DNA from: Kriegella aquimaris
Lineage (GTDB): Bacteria; Bacteroidota; Bacteroidia; Flavobacteriales; Flavobacteriaceae
DNA length: 64,000 bases
Assembly: GCF_900103215.1 (NCBI RefSeq)
Contig: NZ_FNGV01000002.1
Location: 186,001 to 250,000 of the forward strand
Direction of reading: 5' to 3'
Of the stretch, positions 1 to 9,739 are shown one piece after another. The position numbers were made by a program, and so were the translations under genes. Under the pieces are notes generated by a model. The model made no database searches and was not told the DNA's origin. It saw nothing but the letters and a program-made list of their open reading frames with translations. How positions within the stretch are numbered: the first letter of the stretch is position 1; each line of letters begins with the position of its first letter.

Positions 1-135
1 GCAAAAATATTTATGCATATTTTTTAAAAATGCTTAAAATAAAGTGAGGCCTTTTTTAAGGAACATGACTTACCTTTTCAATCCATTGCTACTTGGCATC
101 CCATCTGCCCCAACTAGTAAAGGTTTAACGAGCCA

Positions 136-252
136 ATGAATAATTTTAAGTTGTTCTTAAATTACGAGTCTTCAGAACACATTGAGGTTGATTTGGCCAC
201 AGGCAAAATATTGGATAGGAACAAAGAGCATAATGAGTTTTTAAGAAAATAA
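136..252 (+). CDS. Small hypothetical protein (38 aa), uncertain
   Basis: A short open frame of 38 codons with an ATG start and TAA stop lies upstream of the SDR gene. The predicted peptide is charged, has no membrane segment, and starts MNNFKLFLNYESSEHIEVD. A 24-codon frame at 65..139 overlaps its start as ATGA, a layout sometimes seen in coupled genes, but that frame looks like noise. I do not recognise a family. The rest of positions 1-310 shows only AT-rich sequence. Whether it is translated is a guess from ORF layout alone. Confidence 0.25.
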   Translation: MNNFKLFLNYESSEHIEVDLATGKILDRNKEHNEFLRK

Positions 253-310
253 TAACGGCACAGATTTTCTTTTTATTTAGCAGAATTATAATTTCACATA
301 AAACAGACTA

Positions 311-1024
311 ATGAAAGATTTAAAGAATAAAGTAGCCTATATAACAGGAGGATCTAAAGGTATAGGTTTTGGAGTAGCACAGGCGCTGATCAATGCGGGA
401 ATGCGGGTTGCCATAAGTGGCAGAACACTAAAAACGGTAAAACAAGCGGCTGAGTACTTGGGCAACGAGGGTAATGTTCTCGCGCTCGAATCGAATGTTG
501 CGACCCATGGTGATGAGAAAAAGGCAGTTCAGAAAATTTTGGATAAATGGGGCCAATTGGATGTCGTTCTTGCTAATGCGGGAGTAGGTCATTTTGCCCC
601 GGTAGATGAGATGTCAGATGAACAATGGCACCAGATGATAGATACTAACCTAAATGGTGTATTTCATACCTTAAAGGCTTCTGTCGAAGCGTTAAAGAAG
701 ACGAAAGGCTATTATATGACCTTGGCCAGTTTGGCAGGAACTAATTTTTTTGCTTCTGGTGCTGGTTACAATGCCACAAAATTCGGGGTAGTCGGGTTTA
801 CCCAAGCCGCCATGCTAGATCTTCGAAAATATGATATAAAAGTCTCGACGATTATGCCCGGTTCGGTGGCGACCCATTTTGCAGGAAATGAACCCTCACA
901 AAAGGATGCTTGGAAGATTCAGCCAGAGGATATAGGGGAATTGGTCGTAGACCTTTTAAAGATGCATCCGCGAACATTACCTAGTAAAGTAGAGGTCAGG
1001 CCGAGCCGTCCTGATAAGAAGTGA
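311..1024 (+). CDS. SDR family oxidoreductase
   Basis: A classical short-chain dehydrogenase of 237 aa, the usual size for a single Rossmann-fold domain. Visible motifs are the cofactor loop TGGSKGIG (residues 12-19), NAG (89-91), catalytic Asn114, Ser140 and YxxxK (Tyr153, Lys157), and the PG turn at 183-184. Arg38 after the second strand hints at NADP(H) preference, as in the family generally. It should be a soluble cytoplasmic NAD(P)-dependent oxidoreductase. The substrate cannot be read from sequence. 3-oxoacyl-ACP reductase-like annotation is possible, but the gene is not in a fatty-acid operon. Its stop codon is two bases from the stop of the opposing nuclease gene. Confidence 0.9.
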   Translation: MKDLKNKVAYITGGSKGIGFGVAQALINAGMRVAISGRTLKTVKQAAEYLGNEGNVLALESNVATHGDEKKAVQKILDKWGQLDVVLANAGVGHFAPVDEMSDEQWHQMIDTNLNGVFHTLKASVEALKKTKGYYMTLASLAGTNFFASGAGYNATKFGVVGFTQAAMLDLRKYDIKVSTIMPGSVATHFAGNEPSQKDAWKIQPEDIGELVVDLLKMHPRTLPSKVEVRPSRPDKK

Positions 1025-1026
1025 CC

Positions 1027-3771
1027 TTAGACCTCCTTCTCCACGAACGGAATATCCGGATTACAAATCTCTAGAATCAATTCTTCAAGTTGTTCGCCGA
1101 AAGCAAGCATAGTGTCTTGAGTAATTACGGTATCTGTTTTTCTGCTAGCTTTAGAATCTTTGGTTCCAAAATATTGTAGTCCCGAGCCTAAATTTTTAAA
1201 CGAGATGATGCCTGCGACTATATGGTTAAACGGGTTCGTCTTGGCATACATGGTAGCGTAGCACAAGAGTTGAAATGCTTTGCTTTGGTCGTATTCGGTT
1301 CTGATTTCCTGCCAATCTACAATAGTGACGTTCTTGTTTTCAACCTTCCCTGTTTTATAATCTATAATTCTTAAGGTACCGTCTTTCTCGTCGATGCGAT
1401 CGAGTTTTCCTTTCAGAACCACAGGAAAGTTAAGTTGGGGCATATCGAGGTTGATTTGATAACTTTCCTCTAAACCTATGATTTTGATTTGATGTCTCTT
1501 CACATCTGCAATTTCCAAATCAATAAAGTTCTCGATATAGCGTACCACAACATTAAACGCGATTAAGTTTTTTCCATAAGAGATATCGCCCCCCTTATAA
1601 GAATTTAAAAAGTGTGATTCAACAATGGTGCGAATCAAACTTTTACCTTGAATTAGCAGGTCTACGGTCAATACATGGCCAATAAAGGGTTTGTATATTT
1701 CCTCTAAGGTATCATGCACTATGGTCCCCAAGGTGTTGGCCGCAACAGTTTCCTCTACCTCAGAAAGGTCTTCGATGCCCAAGAGATTCTTTTTGTAAAA
1801 CGAGATGGGATTTCTAATGTAGTTGCTTAACGAGGTTGGAGAAAACCCTTTGCTCGCATACTTTTCGATAAGTTCAATCAGAGCGGCGTCTTTGTCAATA
1901 CGTTCCATTGTTTTAATGGTCGGTGATATGGCGGGTGCTATTATGGTTTGGGAAATTTTTCCCATCATATTCTGGTCGGTCAATAATTGTGAGATAAGAC
2001 GACTTCGTTCTCCGCCCTCCAGCACATCAGGTTCTGTGTTGTATAATAGATAGATGTTTTTCGCACGTTGTAATAAGCGATAAAAATGATAGGTATAAAC
2101 GGCATCTTTTTCTTTATAGGTAGGTAGGCCAAAGGCTGACTTGAGATCGAAGGGTATAAATGAATTATTTGATTTTCCTGATGGTAATATTCCTTCATTG
2201 ACCGAGGTTAAGATTACCGTTTCAAAATCTAGGTTTCTACTTTCCAACATGCCCATAATTTGGAGACCTTGCAAGGGCTCCCCCTTGAAGTCAAGTGTTT
2301 CCGATGATAACAGTTCTTTATAAATGCTTTGCAGCGACTTTAAATCGTCTATGAAGCTGTGTTGCTGAACAACGTCTAATAGTTGATTAAAAAGCGTATA
2401 GAAGTGATATAAATATTCGAGGGAGAGCGCGTTGTTTGAAACTTGAAGTTTGTCTTTTAAATCTAAAATAATGGCAAGGCATTTTTTGACAAACTTTTCA
2501 GGGTTTGGAATTTCCTCCGAAAATAGTATCGATAATTGCTCGCTTGTCGCCAGTGACCTTATTTTATCTATATCGATATACGCCCAATTTTGGGCTTTTA
2601 TAGTTTCAATAATAATTTCGGCATCATTCTTAGTTTCCTTATCTAGTAGTATGTTAATATATGGGTGTGAAAGGAAGGCAAGTACGCTTTTATAGAACCA
2701 TCCGTGCGAGTCTTTTTTGATATAAAGATCCATAAATTGGTAGAACAAACTGGCCAACGGTGTCTTGTTCAAAGGATATCCCATCGTGATGTTTACGCCT
2801 TTCAAATCTTCTGGAATGGAATTCAACAACGGGTTTAATAGTGATTCGTCGCCGAGTACTACAGCGGTTTTTTTTATAAAATTTTCATCCTTCTTAAGCC
2901 GTGTTGATAACAGACCACTGACATACTTCGTTTGTGAGACATTCTTGGGTACACCAATGATATGAATGTTTTTATCCCCTAGAAAATGGTCACTTATTCC
3001 TAGTAGCCCATGGTTTTGCAATTGAGGCCACGTTCTTTGATGCTGACGAATAAAAAAACTGGCATCGTGGGCCGAATCATCTAAAAAATAGTTGTCAAGA
3101 TCCCAATAAATATCAGATTTACACTGCGCTAATATTTTTTGAATAATAGTAATCTCGGCAGTATTTAGAGCATTAAAACCCACAAAAATGTAAGTTTTAT
3201 TTTTATTGGAAGCGATATAGTCTTCGAGCTTCTTGACGGCTTGCCGATATACTAGACCTTGGTGGCCAAGTCCTTTTTTTAAAAGGTTATTGTTGAAGGC
3301 TTTATAAAGTGGATTGAGATTTTTCCAAAACTGCTGGTAGTCTTCCATCATTTTGGTCTTCGGGGCATCGGGAGACCAATGAGAGATTTGTTGAATATCG
3401 TACAGATTTGAGAACAGTTTTTCTGTGTCTACAAGGTACCGATCAACTTCGTTAAAATCTTGTAATAACGTTTGGCCCCATTTTGAAAAAGTGAAGAAAT
3501 CATCTTTTTTATCGGGAGTTTGATTGGCATATGTTGAATAGAGCTCAAAAAGCTGTTGTGTATTATTGGCATAAGAGAGACCCGAGAGATGCTCGACAAA
3601 ACTTTCTATACTGTAAATGTCAGGGGCAAAAAGCGTTTTTTGGGTGATATGGGCAATTGCATTGCGCAAGAAAGTGCCCGCTCGCTTGCTGGGTAGAATG
3701 AATATGGTTTCCTCAAGGGTTCCTTGTTTTTTCCATACGGCCGCTACAACTTCTTCTAAAAAACTTTGCAT
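1027..3771 (-). CDS. AddB-like PD-(D/E)XK nuclease / inactive helicase subunit
   Basis: A protein of 914 aa resembling the AddB-type subunit of bacterial end-resection enzymes. The N-terminal part begins with FILPSKRAG, in the place of a helicase loop but without a good Walker A motif. The C-terminal part carries a RecB-family nuclease core: an upstream His in the GTIVHDTLEE helix, KLDRIDEKDG, then IDYKTGK and a QLLCYATMY helix (QxxxY). It would process double-strand breaks with an AddA-like helicase, whose candidate lies 2.7 kb upstream on the same strand. I chose the ATG at 3771. A longer frame back to 3798 starts at a TTG inside the ompA terminator hairpin and is unlikely. It lies tail to tail with the SDR gene. 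Confidence 0.85.
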   Translation of the reverse strand: MQSFLEEVVAAVWKKQGTLEETIFILPSKRAGTFLRNAIAHITQKTLFAPDIYSIESFVEHLSGLSYANNTQQLFELYSTYANQTPDKKDDFFTFSKWGQTLLQDFNEVDRYLVDTEKLFSNLYDIQQISHWSPDAPKTKMMEDYQQFWKNLNPLYKAFNNNLLKKGLGHQGLVYRQAVKKLEDYIASNKNKTYIFVGFNALNTAEITIIQKILAQCKSDIYWDLDNYFLDDSAHDASFFIRQHQRTWPQLQNHGLLGISDHFLGDKNIHIIGVPKNVSQTKYVSGLLSTRLKKDENFIKKTAVVLGDESLLNPLLNSIPEDLKGVNITMGYPLNKTPLASLFYQFMDLYIKKDSHGWFYKSVLAFLSHPYINILLDKETKNDAEIIIETIKAQNWAYIDIDKIRSLATSEQLSILFSEEIPNPEKFVKKCLAIILDLKDKLQVSNNALSLEYLYHFYTLFNQLLDVVQQHSFIDDLKSLQSIYKELLSSETLDFKGEPLQGLQIMGMLESRNLDFETVILTSVNEGILPSGKSNNSFIPFDLKSAFGLPTYKEKDAVYTYHFYRLLQRAKNIYLLYNTEPDVLEGGERSRLISQLLTDQNMMGKISQTIIAPAISPTIKTMERIDKDAALIELIEKYASKGFSPTSLSNYIRNPISFYKKNLLGIEDLSEVEETVAANTLGTIVHDTLEEIYKPFIGHVLTVDLLIQGKSLIRTIVESHFLNSYKGGDISYGKNLIAFNVVVRYIENFIDLEIADVKRHQIKIIGLEESYQINLDMPQLNFPVVLKGKLDRIDEKDGTLRIIDYKTGKVENKNVTIVDWQEIRTEYDQSKAFQLLCYATMYAKTNPFNHIVAGIISFKNLGSGLQYFGTKDSKASRKTDTVITQDTMLAFGEQLEELILEICNPDIPFVEKEV

Positions 3772-3783
3772 GTCCAAAAATAG

Positions 3784-3813
3784 AAAAAGCCCTGACAATT
3801 GTCAGGGCTTTTT
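3784..3813 (-). terminator. Perfect palindromic terminator after ompA
   Basis: A perfect 15-bp inverted repeat with outer A and T runs, core GCCCTGACAATTGTCAGGGC. It lies 26 bp beyond the ompA stop and only 12 bp before the AddB-like start codon. It is symmetrical and could act on both strands, but on the plus strand no gene leads into it. It should insulate the nuclease gene from strong ompA transcription. Confidence 0.85.
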
Positions 3814-3839
3814 ACTTTATTTGAACGGGATGAAAGTTC

Positions 3840-5192
3840 TTATTTTACTAAGTTGATTTCAACTCTTCTGTTTTGAGTTCTACCAGCTCTAGTATTGTTG
3901 GTAGCGATAGGCTTGTCTTCACCATATCCTACAGAAGATAATCTGAAAGCATCGATTCCTTTGTCAACCAAGAATTCTTTTACAGAAAGCGCTCTTGATT
4001 CAGAAAGACTCTGGTTCAATTTAGCACTACCTACACTATCAGTATGACCTTCAACTGTAAATTTAGCAGTTGGGTACTCTTTCAAGATTTGGATAATGTC
4101 AACCATTACAGAAGTAGATTCTGCTTTGATAGAAGATTTACCTGTGTCGAACAAAATAGTTCGTGCATAGTCGTTCAATTGTTTTTGAACTTCTTCAGTC
4201 ACTTCAGGACAACCTTGGTTAGCAACAGTACCGGCAACATCTGGACACTTATCGTCTTTATCCAATACACTGTCACCATCTTTATCTGGCCATGGGCATC
4301 CTTTGTTAGCAGCAGGACCTGACTCATTAGGACACTCATCGTCACCATCGGCAACACCGTCACCGTCAGCATCTGGGCAACCTGCAAGACTAGCTAAACC
4401 AGCTTCATTAGGACATTTGTCATCTTTATCGGCAACACCGTCACCATCAGCATCTGGGCAGCCGTTCATTTCTTTAGAACCAGCTTCGTTAGGACAGCTA
4501 TCTTTGCTATCTTCAATACCATCGCCGTCAGCATCAGGACAACCGTTGAAAGCCTCTAGGCCAGCAACCTCTGGACAAGCATCGTCTTTATCGTAGATTC
4601 CGTCAGCATCTGTGTCAGTACCACCAAATTTGATAGACAGACCAGCCATATGCTGAAAATGTGGAACCAAATAATCTTCAAAGGCATGCTTATAACTTGT
4701 TTGAACAGTTAAACCAATGTTATCGGTAAACCAAAAGTTGATACCAACACCACCATTTACAGTTCCAGCACCGATTTCATCGATCCAAGTGTAACCACCA
4801 CCAACTTCAACGAATGGGTCGATTACGGTTTCTTTCAAGAAGTTATATTTAATTGTACCATCCAAAGCGTAGTAAGAAAGGTCATCAACTCCGGTATCTC
4901 CCCATTTGCTGATTTTGTTTAATGAACCTCTAGCTCCAACGGAAAAACCACTTCCAACAGCCTTAGAAACGCCGATGTAAGAAATAGAAGGAAGAATGTT
5001 CCAGTGATCCGTGGCGTTGAATAGTTGGTTGCCAAAAGAGCTGTTTGGGAAATCACCAGTTGGATATACGTCAACGGCGTTTACTCCAAAGCCAATCTGC
5101 CAAGGGTTATTCTCGTCTTGCGCTTGTATGCCGTTAACAGCTGCAATCAGCAGGGTAACGACCAATAATTTGCTAAGATGTTTCATGTTCAA
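3840..5192 (-). CDS. OmpA family outer-membrane protein with TSP3 repeats
   Basis: A 450-aa envelope protein. Residues 1-24 form a signal peptide ending near QAQ. Residues to about 195 look like a small beta-barrel, rich in aromatic and Gly residues. A Cys/Asp-rich stretch of about 130 residues holds five thrombospondin type-3 calcium-binding repeats (DADGDGVxDxxDxCP). The last 115 residues are an OmpA peptidoglycan-binding domain, with EGHTDSVGS and a conserved NRRVEI near the C-terminus. The role is anchoring the outer membrane to the wall; in Bacteroidota such proteins are usually abundant. A good promoter and a strong terminator make it look monocistronic. Confidence 0.95.
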   Translation of the reverse strand: MNMKHLSKLLVVTLLIAAVNGIQAQDENNPWQIGFGVNAVDVYPTGDFPNSSFGNQLFNATDHWNILPSISYIGVSKAVGSGFSVGARGSLNKISKWGDTGVDDLSYYALDGTIKYNFLKETVIDPFVEVGGGYTWIDEIGAGTVNGGVGINFWFTDNIGLTVQTSYKHAFEDYLVPHFQHMAGLSIKFGGTDTDADGIYDKDDACPEVAGLEAFNGCPDADGDGIEDSKDSCPNEAGSKEMNGCPDADGDGVADKDDKCPNEAGLASLAGCPDADGDGVADGDDECPNESGPAANKGCPWPDKDGDSVLDKDDKCPDVAGTVANQGCPEVTEEVQKQLNDYARTILFDTGKSSIKAESTSVMVDIIQILKEYPTAKFTVEGHTDSVGSAKLNQSLSESRALSVKEFLVDKGIDAFRLSSVGYGEDKPIATNNTRAGRTQNRRVEINLVK

Positions 5193-5220
5193 ATTTTTAA
5201 GTTTAAGTGTTTATTAGAGG

Positions 5221-5250
5221 CAAATGTAAGTTGTTAAATATTATTAACAA
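5221..5250 (-). promoter_or_regulatory. Flavobacterial-type promoter of ompA
   Basis: On the minus strand there is TTG, 19 bp, then TACATTTG, matching the flavobacterial consensus TTG-N17-23-TAnnTTTG. It ends 28 bp before the ompA start codon. This is the clearest complete promoter in the window. Confidence 0.75.
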
Positions 5251-5298
5251 AATCAATTTCCTTTTTTTTTAACACAATACGTAGGAAATTTTGTGCAC

Positions 5299-6492
5299 TT
5301 AAACGATTTTTAAGGCTTTTCCTACCGCTATGAAAGCGTTTATCGCCTTATCAAGATGAGAAATTTCATGTGCTGCTGACAGTTGTACCCTTATCCGAGC
5401 CTTATTTTTGGGTACCACCGGGTAGAAAAAACCTATTACATAGATGCCTTGTTCTAAAAGTAAGTTAGCCATTTGTTGAGATAGCTTGGCGTCGTATAGC
5501 ATTACGGGAACAATTGCCGAGTCTCCATCAATGATGTCGAATCCTGCCTGCTTCATTCCTTTTTTGAAATATTCCGTGTTTTCTTGAAGTTTATCGCGCA
5601 GTGTGGTATCGTTCTGCAACATGTCGAATACCTTGATTGAGGCTCCTACAATGGCCGGTGCCAAAGAGTTCGAAAAAAGATAGGGTCTAGAACGTTGCCG
5701 CAATAGCTCGATGATTTCCTTTTTGCCGGTAGTGTAGCCGCCCATGGCACCACCTAGGGCCTTGCCCAGTGTTCCGGTAATAATATCGATACGACCCATA
5801 ACGTTTTTTTCTTCGAGGGTTCCTCGGCCAGTTTCCCCAATAAAACCCGTAGCATGGCATTCGTCAATCATAACCATAGCATCGTATGTTTCGGCAAGAT
5901 CACATATCTTATCTAAAGGAGCAACAAGGCCATCCATAGAAAATACACCATCGGTCACTATAATTTTAAATCGGGCGTTGTCTGCATTAGCTTGTTGTAG
6001 TTGTTTTTCAAGATCTGCCATATCGCTATTGGCATATCGATATCGTTTGGCCTTGCACAAGCGAACGCCATCAATTATTGATGCGTGGTTCAGAGAATCC
6101 GAAATTATGGCATCTTCTACTGTTAGCAATGGTTCGAAAACCCCACCATTGGCATCGAATGCAGCAGCATATAAGATGGTATCCTCAGTACCGTAGAAAT
6201 CGGCTATTTTTTGTTCAAGTTCTTTGTGGATATCTTGGGTGCCACATATAAAACGTACCGACGACATACCAAAACCATGGCTGTCCATGGTGTCTTTTGC
6301 CGCCTGAATTACATCAGGATGCGAAGAAAGCCCGAGATAATTGTTCGCACAAAAATTAATGACCTCCTCGCCTGTTGAGATTTTGATTACCGCTGCTTGC
6401 GGTGTGGTTATAATGCGTTCTTGTTTAAAAAGACCGTCTTCTTTAATGGTAGCCAGCTCTTGTTGAAAGTGTTCTTTTATTTTTCCGTACAT
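5299..6492 (-). CDS. kbl: Glycine C-acetyltransferase (2-amino-3-ketobutyrate CoA ligase)
   Basis: A PLP enzyme of the alpha-oxoamine synthase family, 397 aa, the normal Kbl length. The pyridoxal lysine is Lys244 in [21 protein letters not shown] (210-216) is the cofactor-binding segment, and [10 protein letters not shown] (133-142) is typical of the family. It interconverts 2-amino-3-oxobutyrate plus CoA with glycine plus acetyl-CoA in threonine degradation. No threonine dehydrogenase is adjacent. It starts 9 bp after the stop of the UvrD-like gene and is probably cotranscribed with it, although the functions are unrelated. The closely related 8-amino-7-oxononanoate synthase is the main alternative; the [11 protein letters not shown] and [11 protein letters not shown] segments favour Kbl. 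Confidence 0.9.
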   Translation of the reverse strand: MYGKIKEHFQQELATIKEDGLFKQERIITTPQAAVIKISTGEEVINFCANNYLGLSSHPDVIQAAKDTMDSHGFGMSSVRFICGTQDIHKELEQKIADFYGTEDTILYAAAFDANGGVFEPLLTVEDAIISDSLNHASIIDGVRLCKAKRYRYANSDMADLEKQLQQANADNARFKIIVTDGVFSMDGLVAPLDKICDLAETYDAMVMIDECHATGFIGETGRGTLEEKNVMGRIDIITGTLGKALGGAMGGYTTGKKEIIELLRQRSRPYLFSNSLAPAIVGASIKVFDMLQNDTTLRDKLQENTEYFKKGMKQAGFDIIDGDSAIVPVMLYDAKLSQQMANLLLEQGIYVIGFFYPVVPKNKARIRVQLSAAHEISHLDKAINAFIAVGKALKIV

Positions 6493-6501
6493 AATTTGGT
6501 T

Positions 6502-9500
6502 CTATATAAATTCTGGAGTTACGTTGTCTTCAATATATACAATGATTTTGTTTTCTACAAAGTATCCCATGGTTTCCAGGGCCGCTGCATATGCATATAC
6601 TTGGTCTTGATATTTAGAGTTTTTCTTTCCGGTTTTATAATCGATAATGGTGGCCTTGTTTTCTGTTATAACAATACGATCAGGTCGTAAGAGACTTCCC
6701 GTTTTGGTCAAAATATCTTTTTCATTCAGAATTGTATTTCCTTCTTGATAATAAGGAAGCAGCTCGGGGTGTTTTATGATTTTATATATTCGAGATTTTA
6801 GCGGACCAGTTTCATCCGGAGTGATATCCCCATTTCGAATTAAATCATTAAAGGCGCGATCCACATCCTTTTCAGTTTCTATGAGGCCTAATATATAATG
6901 TATCAGGTTTCCACGAAAAAGAGCTTCTTCACGTTGGGTATCCCATAAAACACCAGATCGGGTAATAATATTAAAGCTAGGACGATTTTTGTACGAATAA
7001 TAATGTTGAATATACGTTCTGGGTTTTGTAAGATGGTCTTTTTGCAGGTGGGCCATATTCAAATCACCAAAGGTGTATTGGTTCTTTGAATCTTCCCAAA
7101 CCCCTAATTCTTTTAAATAATGTATAAAGAGACCAGAATAGTGCTTGGTGTTATGGCCTCCACTTTTATTGATTTCTTTTTCGGTAAGAACAAACAGGGC
7201 CTTTTCTGCCCTGGTCAGGGCAACATAGAGCACATTGAACGCATCTAACACCATTTTCTGCTCTTCTTCTTCAAATATGACTTTTGCAATATCACTGTAT
7301 TCGGCAACTTCCGATTTCTCGTTCACCAGTACTTCATCAAATCCGTTATAAGAAGCACTATCAACGGGCAGCCACAGTTTTTTGTCGTTTCTGCGGAACA
7401 TATCCATATTCGCAAATGGAAAAATGACAATAGGAAACTCCAGCCCTTTGGACTTATGTACTGTCATGATACGAACGGCATCCATATTTTCTGGAGCCGT
7501 AATGGCCAATTTGTCCTGTTTCTTTTCCCAATAGTCTAAGAACGATTGCGCATTGCCCCCTTCTTTTTGTTCAACTTCCAGAACAACATCCATCAAAAAT
7601 GTAATATACGCATCTGATTCAGGGGCGAGATCAAACTGTTTTATGGCAAGTTCGAAGGCGTCGTAGACCGAACTTTGTTTTATATGGTCAATATCAAAGT
7701 CGTGTACTTCTTTTAACAGTGATTTCAGGTCATCGAGATGCGATGAGATATAATGGTGACGATTTAGGGCTTCGTCAGCTGATAAAAACGATAATATCTC
7801 GTAGGCTAGATCAGCCTCTTGACTACCACCACTGTAATACAATAGATGAATTAGAAACCGCACTTTGGAACTACTGGCCAATAAAAGGCTTTCCGATGAA
7901 ATAATAGGAATTTCTTGCTGTGTTAAATAATTGGCCAACAAAATGCCCTTGCTATTGCTTCTTACAAGAATACAGATGTCATTATAAACATAATTTTTAT
8001 TGACGACGTCATGTATGATTTCGAGAGTAGCTCGGCAATAATTCTCGTCTATTTGTTCTTCATCTTCCTTTACCACGAAATCAAGCCGAACGAAACCTCC
8101 TTTTTTGCTATTATATCGTTGTTGATTGCCTTCGGCAAAAAGTGCATGGTACTCGGGTCGTTCAAGAAAGGAAATTACTGAACTGAAGAAGTCGTTGTTG
8201 AATTTTATGATTTCTTCATGGCTACGGAAATTTATGGGCAAATTTTCAGTGCCTGGATCGATTACAAACGGATTCGCCCTTTGGTTGACCAAACCTAGAA
8301 ACTGTTCGGCATTTCCGCCACGCCATCGATAGATGGCCTGTTTGGCATCACCTACTAAAAATAAAGATCCAATCTTACCTTGGTCGTCTAGGCTTGTTAA
8401 TGCGTTGTCGACCAATGGCACAAGGTTGTTCCACTGCATTTCTGAAGTGTCTTGAAACTCATCGATAAAATAATGACGGTATTTTTCGCCAAGACGTTCA
8501 TAGATAAAAGGTGCGGGCTGGTTCTTTATTTCATTGGATATTATATGGTTGAATTTAAAAAGTGGAATCTGATCTTGCTCTTCTCCGATAGCATTGATCT
8601 CTTTTTGAATTACATTTAATACCGTGAGCGGTACTACATTTTGATAGGCATTTTTTAGAAAGAGATAATCAGAATGCCTATTTTTTATAATACTGAAATA
8701 TTCGATAAACTGGGGGTGTAGTCCGTCTAGAATGATCTTAGTGCTATCGGCACATGATTTGGCGTAAAGTGGTGCTGTTTCAAAATTTCTTTTCCATCCA
8801 GCATTAAAGTCAATATTGAAGTCGTTTTGACTGATTTTAAGCATGAACTTTGGGAAATAGCTACTTGAAAAATCTGAAAACACCAAACCATTATCTTCAA
8901 TAGCGGCTAATGCAAGTATGGCATTTGCTGTTATTTCTTTTTCAACCTTAGCCAATCTAATTTTGATAGTTTGCTTAAGGAGGATAAAATCGGAAATGCT
9001 CTTGTTCTTGATCTTATCGAGATGGGGCACGTGGTTTTCATTAAACAGTAACTTGCTAATTTCGTTCAGGTCGAAAGCAACATCCCAACTGCGATTATCA
9101 TCAGTCTTCTCAAGGGCAAAATCAACTAATACTTGAGTCAATAACTTGTCAATACCGGCTTTTTGAATCACGCGGGCCACCGCTTCTTCTTGTAATAGGG
9201 CCGTATCGATAACCGGTTCGAAGTTTTGAGGGAGTTTTAAGTCCTTGGCAAAAGTTCGAATTAGGCGATGCGTAAACTTGTCAATCGTCGAAACATCAAA
9301 AAAAGCATAATTATGAAGAATTTCTTTTAATGTTCTCTGACTTTTTTCACGTAAATTAGAAGGTGATATTTTCAGATCTGATGCTAGATCATCAAACATG
9401 TTTTGACTCTTATGAGGAATGTTTTCTAGGGAAAAATGGAAAAGACTGTCTAGAATGCGGCCTTTCATTTCGTTTACCGCTTTGTTGGTAAATGTGATGG

Positions 9501-9645
9501 CCAATATGGTCTGAAACCTTTTTTGGGAGGTCAGGGCAATTTTAAGATACTCTTTAGTGAGGGTGTAGGTCTTACCCGAACCCGCTGAGGCGTTATATAT
9601 TTTGAAGGGCGTGTCTTGCACCGATTTTTGTTGCAAAATACACAA
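6502..9645 (-). CDS. AddA/RecB-like UvrD-family helicase-nuclease
   Basis: A superfamily 1 helicase of about 1,045 aa. Walker A is ASAGSGKT (19-26), Walker B is in YFIDEFQDTSEMQW, followed by VGDAKQAIYRWRGG, VHKSKGLEFPIV and YVALTRAEKALFVL. The C-terminus has a RecB-like nuclease: GNLIHYILG, DRIVIT, IDYKTGKK. It is the likely motor and nuclease partner of the AddB-like protein at 1027..3771. No ATG is available: the first in-frame codons are TTG at 9645 and TTG at 9636, the latter giving MQQKSVQDTPFKIYNASAG, which I find more natural. An in-frame TAA lies just upstream. A 94-bp gap separates it from the divergent sod gene. Confidence 0.9.
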   Translation of the reverse strand: MCILQQKSVQDTPFKIYNASAGSGKTYTLTKEYLKIALTSQKRFQTILAITFTNKAVNEMKGRILDSLFHFSLENIPHKSQNMFDDLASDLKISPSNLREKSQRTLKEILHNYAFFDVSTIDKFTHRLIRTFAKDLKLPQNFEPVIDTALLQEEAVARVIQKAGIDKLLTQVLVDFALEKTDDNRSWDVAFDLNEISKLLFNENHVPHLDKIKNKSISDFILLKQTIKIRLAKVEKEITANAILALAAIEDNGLVFSDFSSSYFPKFMLKISQNDFNIDFNAGWKRNFETAPLYAKSCADSTKIILDGLHPQFIEYFSIIKNRHSDYLFLKNAYQNVVPLTVLNVIQKEINAIGEEQDQIPLFKFNHIISNEIKNQPAPFIYERLGEKYRHYFIDEFQDTSEMQWNNLVPLVDNALTSLDDQGKIGSLFLVGDAKQAIYRWRGGNAEQFLGLVNQRANPFVIDPGTENLPINFRSHEEIIKFNNDFFSSVISFLERPEYHALFAEGNQQRYNSKKGGFVRLDFVVKEDEEQIDENYCRATLEIIHDVVNKNYVYNDICILVRSNSKGILLANYLTQQEIPIISSESLLLASSSKVRFLIHLLYYSGGSQEADLAYEILSFLSADEALNRHHYISSHLDDLKSLLKEVHDFDIDHIKQSSVYDAFELAIKQFDLAPESDAYITFLMDVVLEVEQKEGGNAQSFLDYWEKKQDKLAITAPENMDAVRIMTVHKSKGLEFPIVIFPFANMDMFRRNDKKLWLPVDSASYNGFDEVLVNEKSEVAEYSDIAKVIFEEEEQKMVLDAFNVLYVALTRAEKALFVLTEKEINKSGGHNTKHYSGLFIHYLKELGVWEDSKNQYTFGDLNMAHLQKDHLTKPRTYIQHYYSYKNRPSFNIITRSGVLWDTQREEALFRGNLIHYILGLIETEKDVDRAFNDLIRNGDITPDETGPLKSRIYKIIKHPELLPYYQEGNTILNEKDILTKTGSLLRPDRIVITENKATIIDYKTGKKNSKYQDQVYAYAAALETMGYFVENKIIVYIEDNVTPEFI

Positions 9646-9696
9646 TATAGCACAGTTCTTAACAAATTATTAGCGGAATATGTTTGTTAAAAAATG

Positions 9697-9704
9697 TAAA
9701 TTTG
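9697..9704 (+). promoter_or_regulatory. -7 box of the superoxide dismutase gene
   Basis: TAAATTTG matches the flavobacterial -7 consensus TAnnTTTG, 35 bp before the start codon. A TTG lies upstream, but its spacing is shorter than ideal. Confidence 0.55.
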
Positions 9705-9739
9705 AGAATCACTTTTTTATAACTTAAAAACACATAATT

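Noticed and set aside
4199-4596. ORFs overlapping the TSP3 repeat region of ompA
   Set aside because: Repetitive Asp/Gly/Cys codons open other frames; the peptides are repeat shadows.
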